64,000 bases of DNA, taken from Nocardia sp. BMG51109 (GTDB taxonomy: Bacteria > Actinomycetota > Actinomycetes > Mycobacteriales > Mycobacteriaceae). A program made the translations under genes and the position numbers. The stretch's first letter is position 1, and every line of letters begins with the position of its first letter. Under the pieces are notes generated by a model. That model ran no database searches, was not told the DNA's origin, and saw only the letters and a program-made list of their open reading frames with translations. Below are positions 60,155 through 64,000 of this stretch, piece after piece. The stretch spans positions 682,001-746,000 of the forward strand of contig NZ_JAFQ01000004.1 in the NCBI RefSeq assembly GCF_000526215.1, in the 5' to 3' direction.

Positions 60155-61151
60155 GACTTTTCCTTGAATCGATGGGTTCGTTTGGTTGGTCATATCCCGG
60201 CCGGGATGCGCGCCCCGTTCTGCAATGTTTCGCGGTTTCGTTCGGGGTTGCATATCCATGGACGCTCCATGCCCCGGGTGTTGTCAAGCCATTCCCAAAT
60301 AAGACATGCATCTCGTTGAAATAGGCGCACGTACGGGGAAGCGGATTCGCTGAAGTCGTGCATTCCAACATAAGAACGGACCAGTGCCCTGAGTCGATTA
60401 GGTCACCCGCCGATTCCTTGCGCCGTCAGTCTCGACAGCAGCTCGTATGAGTTGCTGCTGAGGCGTATTCCGTCATTTCCGAGCGGCAAGTCGAGGCGCG
60501 GAACATGCGAGAGAAATGAAAAGACCCTGGCGCACCGGCACGCTCGTCCTCCGAGGTGGCGGGGGTGAAGTTCTTAAGGTCGGCCGCTGGCGTGGTGGGT
60601 AGCGCCGAGCTTGGCGAGCTCATTGCGCACAGCCCCGTTGCTACAGTCCGGGGCTTTCGGCTCTCATGCGGGTTGTTTTACCCATCATCGAGGTGAGCTG
60701 GCAGGCAACGCTCGACTTGCTCCCGCAACGCCCCGGAACCAGTCGGGGGGCTGCTGACTCCCGTCCTGCTGCTGCCTTACTTGCATATCCGGGCACATAA
60801 TCGGGCCAGCTGCGGCCGGGCTCGCTGCCTCCGGAGCGCGGCGGCACGGCCCATCGATTCTTGTATCGGCAAGCCGCCTCGTAGCGACAGACGACATCAC
60901 CGATTCAGCTCGTGACAGCCCTTGCACAGCGGTGAAGATCTCGGACACGAAAAGTGGGATAGTGGTTGGCAGCTCAAGCGAGGCCAGCGTGCGGTTTGCC
61001 TGGCGGCCATGCTGAAGCGGTACCGATTTGCGGCAATGCATTGTGCCCACCAAAAACCCGCCGCTCTGGGAGGGCAGGCTCGTCGAGGCGACTCCACCCC
61101 GTCGGCCAACGGCAGATGTCCACCCGATGGAGAAGTAACTAGTCTTGCCGT
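60155..61151. other. Gene-poor ~1 kb segment
   Basis: I find no ORF here with family support on either strand. The 60155-60420 part is AT-richer and probably carries the promoter of the winged-helix gene; the rest has only short, compositionally biased frames. No clear tRNA, attachment repeat or terminator was recognised. It may be the degraded edge of the mobile element. Confidence 0.5.
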
Positions 61152-61715
61152 ATGACGATCCGAACGTCGTCGTGGGCGTGGCGCATTGTCCAAACCGAAA
61201 TCCAGGTCGCGCTCCCTCGACGCTGGGCCCACTCCCAAGGTGTCGCACGGGCCGCAGCGGACCTCAATGTCGCGCTTGGTGCCGACCGCGACCTCCTCGT
61301 CACCGCTGCCGTCCTCCACGACATTGGCTACGCACCCCGCTTGGCGCACACCGGCTTTCATCCGCTCGACGGTGCCCGGTTCCTTCGCGATGAGCACCAG
61401 GCCGACGAGCGCCTGGTGCGCCTGGTCGCCAATCACACCTTCGCGCTGCTGGAGGCAGAAGAACGCGGCCTCCGCGCCGAACTCGAAGCCGAATTCCCGC
61501 TCCTCGACAACCAGCTACTCGTCGATGCGCTGACCTACGCGGACATGACCACCACGCCGGACGGTGAGCCGACAACGCCGGCCAATCGGATTGCCGAGAT
61601 CGTCAGCCGCTACGGCCCGGACACCATCGTCGGCCGCTTCATCCGGCGGGCCGAGCCGGAGATCCTGGTGACCGCGGACCGTATCGAGCGTGCCTTGGCC
61701 AATCAGCCGAGGTAG
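61152..61715 (+). CDS. HD-domain metal-dependent phosphohydrolase-like protein
   Basis: A 187-residue HD-family protein: H27 in RRWAHSQ, the HD pair H56-D57 in VLHDIGY and D near 130 in LTYADMTT match the H...HD...D metal site. Relatives hydrolyse nucleotide or phosphate substrates. TAGTCT (61140-61145) lies six bases before the ATG, suggesting a leaderless transcript. Its 3' end overlaps the convergent NUDIX gene by 13 bases, so transcription of one may interfere with the other. Confidence 0.85.
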   Translation: MTIRTSSWAWRIVQTEIQVALPRRWAHSQGVARAAADLNVALGADRDLLVTAAVLHDIGYAPRLAHTGFHPLDGARFLRDEHQADERLVRLVANHTFALLEAEERGLRAELEAEFPLLDNQLLVDALTYADMTTTPDGEPTTPANRIAEIVSRYGPDTIVGRFIRRAEPEILVTADRIERALANQPR

Positions 61716-62170
61716 GGGTAGTTCCCGGACAGGAAGTCCCCGATCTGCTGTCGCATGCTCGGGTGGATGTCGTACTTGTCCAGGTCTTTCGGCGCCACGA
61801 AAGCCACGCCATCGGCCTCGTCGTTGATCGTCGGCTCTCCCGAGACCGGTCGTCCGATGTAGGTGTTCTCGTACTGTTGGCGCACCTCGCCGTCGGTGTA
61901 GGCGACGATGTGGTTCGGATTGCTGTACACGCCAAGGAATCCCGTGACCTCGGCGGTGATGCCGGTCTCCTCTTCACACTCGCGGATGGCGCACTCGGCC
62001 GGTGTCTCACCCATATCCATCGCCCCGCCGGGCAGCGCCCACTGCCCAGTATCGCGGCGGCGCTGCAACAGGATCGCCCCGGAGTCGTCGGTCACCAGCA
62101 GATTGCACGCCACCACCAGCGAGTTCGGCTTCGGTGCCTGCGGGTCGTAGTAGTACTCGATCCTGCCCAT
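61703..62170 (-). CDS. NUDIX hydrolase
   Basis: A 155-residue pyrophosphohydrolase. The NUDIX box GGAMDMGETPAE then AIRECEEETGI (48-71) is complete, with all catalytic Glu residues. Substrates in this subfamily include nucleotide sugars and other nucleoside diphosphate derivatives, fitting the neighbouring HD and dehydrogenase genes. GAGAGGCC precedes the ATG. Cotranscribed with the HTH-protein gene just upstream. Confidence 0.9.
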   Translation of the reverse strand: MGRIEYYYDPQAPKPNSLVVACNLLVTDDSGAILLQRRRDTGQWALPGGAMDMGETPAECAIRECEEETGITAEVTGFLGVYSNPNHIVAYTDGEVRQQYENTYIGRPVSGEPTINDEADGVAFVAPKDLDKYDIHPSMRQQIGDFLSGNYPYLG

Positions 62171-62186
62171 ATCTCTGGCCTCTCGT

Positions 62187-62921
62187 TCAGGGTTTCCAGG
62201 TCTGCGCGTCAGCCCAGATCGCGTCGAAGCTTTCGGCGTAGTTGTCGAACCAGCCCGTGTCGCCGATCCGCTTGAGCTGAAGCACCGGGTTGGCGCTGGC
62301 TGGCTGTCCCCAGATGTGCGGATTCACCATCAGGATGTCGTCGTAGCGGAACAGCGAGTTGTACAGCGTGGTGTTGTGCAGCCGCACCTCGCAGCGCTCC
62401 CGGCCCAGCAGCGGCCGGTAGTAGGTGAGCGAAGCCCGGATTTTGGCGGCCAGGGTGTCGCCGCCGATGCCTTCCTCGCGCCCGCGGGCATCCACCGCGT
62501 CGCCGGTCGGGTCACCGAAGCACAGGCGGACGTGAACGCCGTGCTCGGCTCGCTTGGCGAGCATCTTCGCCACCTGTGGATTGGACTGGGCGAAGAAGGT
62601 CCCGGAGAACACGAGCACGTCGATCTGCTCGGTGGCCTGACGCAGCAGCGACAGCCACACTTCGCGCGGCACTTCCGCTCGATTGGGGTAGGTGGCGACA
62701 AGTTCGGTGTTCTTGGGTACCGGCGGTGCATCCGGCGCGGGCGGCCAGAGGAACGCCTCCTCGACGCGCAAGTGAAGCGCCACGCTGCGTCGATGGCGCC
62801 GGTGCGGGACCCGGCCGCCGAGCCAGCGGCTGACGGTCTTCGGGTCGACTTGACATACCTCGGCCAAGAGTTCGGGCGCGATCCCCCGCTGGTCGAGCAC
62901 GGACTGAAGCCGGATGTTCAC
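62187..62921 (-). CDS. HTH protein with PLD-like/DUF5919-type C-terminal domain
   Basis: A 244-residue protein. Residues about 1-55 form an XRE-type HTH (LDQRGIAPELLAEVCQVDPK, then TVSRWLGGRVPHRR). The rest resembles the DUF5919 domain of similar actinomycete proteins (IDVLVFSGTFFAQSNPQVAK; HVRLCFGDPTGDAV; RYDDILMVNPHIWGQPASAN), which looks phospholipase-D-like but without two HKD motifs. GTG 62921 is used; longer frames exist. Divergent from the Gfo/Idh/MocA gene. Confidence 0.75.
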   Translation of the reverse strand: MNIRLQSVLDQRGIAPELLAEVCQVDPKTVSRWLGGRVPHRRHRRSVALHLRVEEAFLWPPAPDAPPVPKNTELVATYPNRAEVPREVWLSLLRQATEQIDVLVFSGTFFAQSNPQVAKMLAKRAEHGVHVRLCFGDPTGDAVDARGREEGIGGDTLAAKIRASLTYYRPLLGRERCEVRLHNTTLYNSLFRYDDILMVNPHIWGQPASANPVLQLKRIGDTGWFDNYAESFDAIWADAQTWKP

Positions 62922-63178
62922 GGTTCTATGGAAACCGACCGAATGCAGGTCGGCAAGAACATCCACGTCAGGACGCGAAGAACGTCCCAGGACGTCTTCG
63001 CCCGCGTCCCATACGCGGTTACGCGGTCCCAAGATCACCAGCCACGATGGTCCTCTCACGAAAAGCCCAAGGGAGCCAACGTGTTCCACGCGCTCATGCC
63101 CGTCACATCAACTCAGCGCTGGTCACAGTCGGTTTTGGGCCTGTCCGATCGCACAATTGGCGAAACAGGGGGAATCCG

Positions 63179-64000
63179 ATGAAGCCGTGCGACGCCTTGC
63201 TATTGCCGCCTGCTGCCACCAGAACGCTGCGGCAGCCGACCGAACCTTCCTCTTCGGCAGCGCGTTCCATCGTCGAGAACAACGCGGTGCTACGGGCCGG
63301 TGTCGTCGGCCTCGGCCACCAAGCACTGACCGACCATCTACCGACCTTGCAGGCATCGGCCGATGTCCGGCTCGCCGCGGTCTGCGACGAGAATCCGGCC
63401 GTTACCCACGAACAGCAGCACCGCCTGCGGGTGCCTGGCTACCTCGACTTCGAGGACATGTTCGCCAGTGAACAGCTCGATCTCGTCGTGGTCTGCGTTC
63501 CGCACCACGTCGGCGCACAGGTCGTCGAAGCCGCGGCCAAACACGGTGTCCATGTGCTGAAAGAGAAGCCGTTCGCCACCACCGTCGATGAGGCCAAGCG
63601 TCTCGCCGCAGTGGCAGAAGAGTCCGGGATCCACCTGATGGTCGCGCTGCAGCGGCGCCTGAACCCGATTCACACCAGCTTCCAGCTACTCGCAGATCGC
63701 ATCGGCACGCCGTTCCTGGTCGAGGGCCGCTACACCATGCACATCACCGACCCGTCCGACGGCTGGCGCGGATTATCGGCCAAGGCCGGCGGCGGCTGCC
63801 TCATCGACATGGGCTACCACCTCATCGACCTGACCCTCTGGTACTTCGGCTTGCCGGATCGGATCACCGCAGACCTGTCGGCCAGCGCCCGCCCGGATCG
63901 GCGCTACGACGCGGAAGATACGGCACTGGTGCACTTTTCGTATGACCACGGCCTCTACGGCTCATTGCTGCTGTCGCGCTTTCTGGGCCCGAAGACCGAG
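63179..64000 (+). CDS. Gfo/Idh/MocA-family dehydrogenase (3' end missing)
   Basis: At least 274 residues of an NAD(P)-dependent oxidoreductase. The Rossmann motif GVVGLGHQ and the conserved KEKPFA motif are present, with the C-terminal domain (LSAKAGGGCLIDMGYHLIDL) running off the window. Family members oxidise sugars or inositols. AGGGGG lies upstream of ATG 63179; the first ~33 residues before the Rossmann domain are unusual and may be non-native. Together with the HD, NUDIX and HTH genes it suggests a small sugar-metabolism locus. Confidence 0.85.
   Translation, partial: MKPCDALLLPPAATRTLRQPTEPSSSAARSIVENNAVLRAGVVGLGHQALTDHLPTLQASADVRLAAVCDENPAVTHEQQHRLRVPGYLDFEDMFASEQLDLVVVCVPHHVGAQVVEAAAKHGVHVLKEKPFATTVDEAKRLAAVAEESGIHLMVALQRRLNPIHTSFQLLADRIGTPFLVEGRYTMHITDPSDGWRGLSAKAGGGCLIDMGYHLIDLTLWYFGLPDRITADLSASARPDRRYDAEDTALVHFSYDHGLYGSLLLSRFLGPKTE

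Larger units (their letters stand above)
56301..60240. mobile_element. Probable integrated-plasmid (AICE-like) remnant
   Basis: The gene set of a Zn-ribbon-like small protein, a DUF2637 SpdB-like membrane protein, a replication-relaxation protein and a winged-helix protein matches the transfer/replication segment of actinomycete plasmids and integrative elements. No integrase, FtsK-type translocase or attachment repeats are visible in the window, so boundaries are approximate and the element appears incomplete. Confidence 0.5.

Noticed and set aside
60685..61248. 187-codon minus-strand ORF in the gene-poor segment
   Set aside because: Compositionally biased, no recognisable domain, and it overlaps the start of the HD gene.

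Overview
The window is high-GC actinomycete chromosome, most likely Nocardia or a close mycolate-containing relative. The evidence is a complete yrbE/mce lipid-import operon with its Mas protein, a type VII (ESX)-associated module, F420-type luciferase-like oxidoreductases, an AveC-family membrane protein, TPR-containing XRE regulators, and many apparently leaderless genes with TANNNT -10 boxes. No rRNA gene or CRISPR array was found. One tRNA-like relic is noted.

Layout: 1-6172 is an oligopeptide/nickel-type ABC importer (permease, fused double ATPase, lipoprotein) co-transcribed with two luciferase-like flavin monooxygenases, an arrangement typical of scavenging organosulfur or chelated substrates. 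6.3-8.0 kb has an SDR oxidoreductase divergent from a TetR regulator, with three helically phased operators between them. 8.0-13.2 kb is a mosaic of broken and intact XRE/TPR regulators, a TrmO-like methyltransferase and a GNAT gene, joined by short duplicated segments. 13.2-17.3 kb carries hypothetical genes, a DUF4254-like gene, a secreted protein, a frameshifted galE and a methyltransferase. 17.4-21.6 kb has an EspC-like/DUF1023 hydrolase/lipoprotein/YbaB module bracketed by ~223-bp direct repeats that carry galE 3' fragments.

21.6-30.3 kb is the minus-strand mce operon (yrbEA, yrbEB, mceA-F, mas), nearly every junction overlapping. Divergent from it are a GMC oxidoreductase and a VWA protein that overlap by one base. 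34-48 kb is an assortment: MarR/AveC pair, DUF1707 protein, TauD and SfnB-like desulfurisation enzymes divergent from an F420 oxidoreductase, a DUF2306/hydrolase/TetR operon divergent from a methyltransferase, an enoyl-reductase-like protein divergent from LysR, an ArsB-like transporter and a DsbA/FrnE-like protein. 48.0-53.2 kb is a LacI regulator divergent from an arylsulfotransferase-family gene and an SsuABC-like importer, a probable sulfur-ester or sulfonate uptake and processing operon.

53.2-60.2 kb is accessory DNA: an IS3-type remnant that has cut a TetR gene, a GNAT gene, a chloramphenicol-phosphotransferase-like kinase, a HipA fragment, a methyltransferase, and a probable integrated-plasmid remnant (CxxC protein, SpdB-like DUF2637 protein, replication-relaxation protein, winged-helix protein). 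After about 1 kb without a supported gene, the window ends with an HD protein, a NUDIX hydrolase, an HTH protein and a Gfo/Idh/MocA dehydrogenase that runs off the end.

Sulfur acquisition recurs in three separate loci (0-6 kb, 36-40 kb, 49-53 kb). The other recurring theme is homologous recombination between short repeats, which has truncated, fused or bracketed genes at 8-22 kb.
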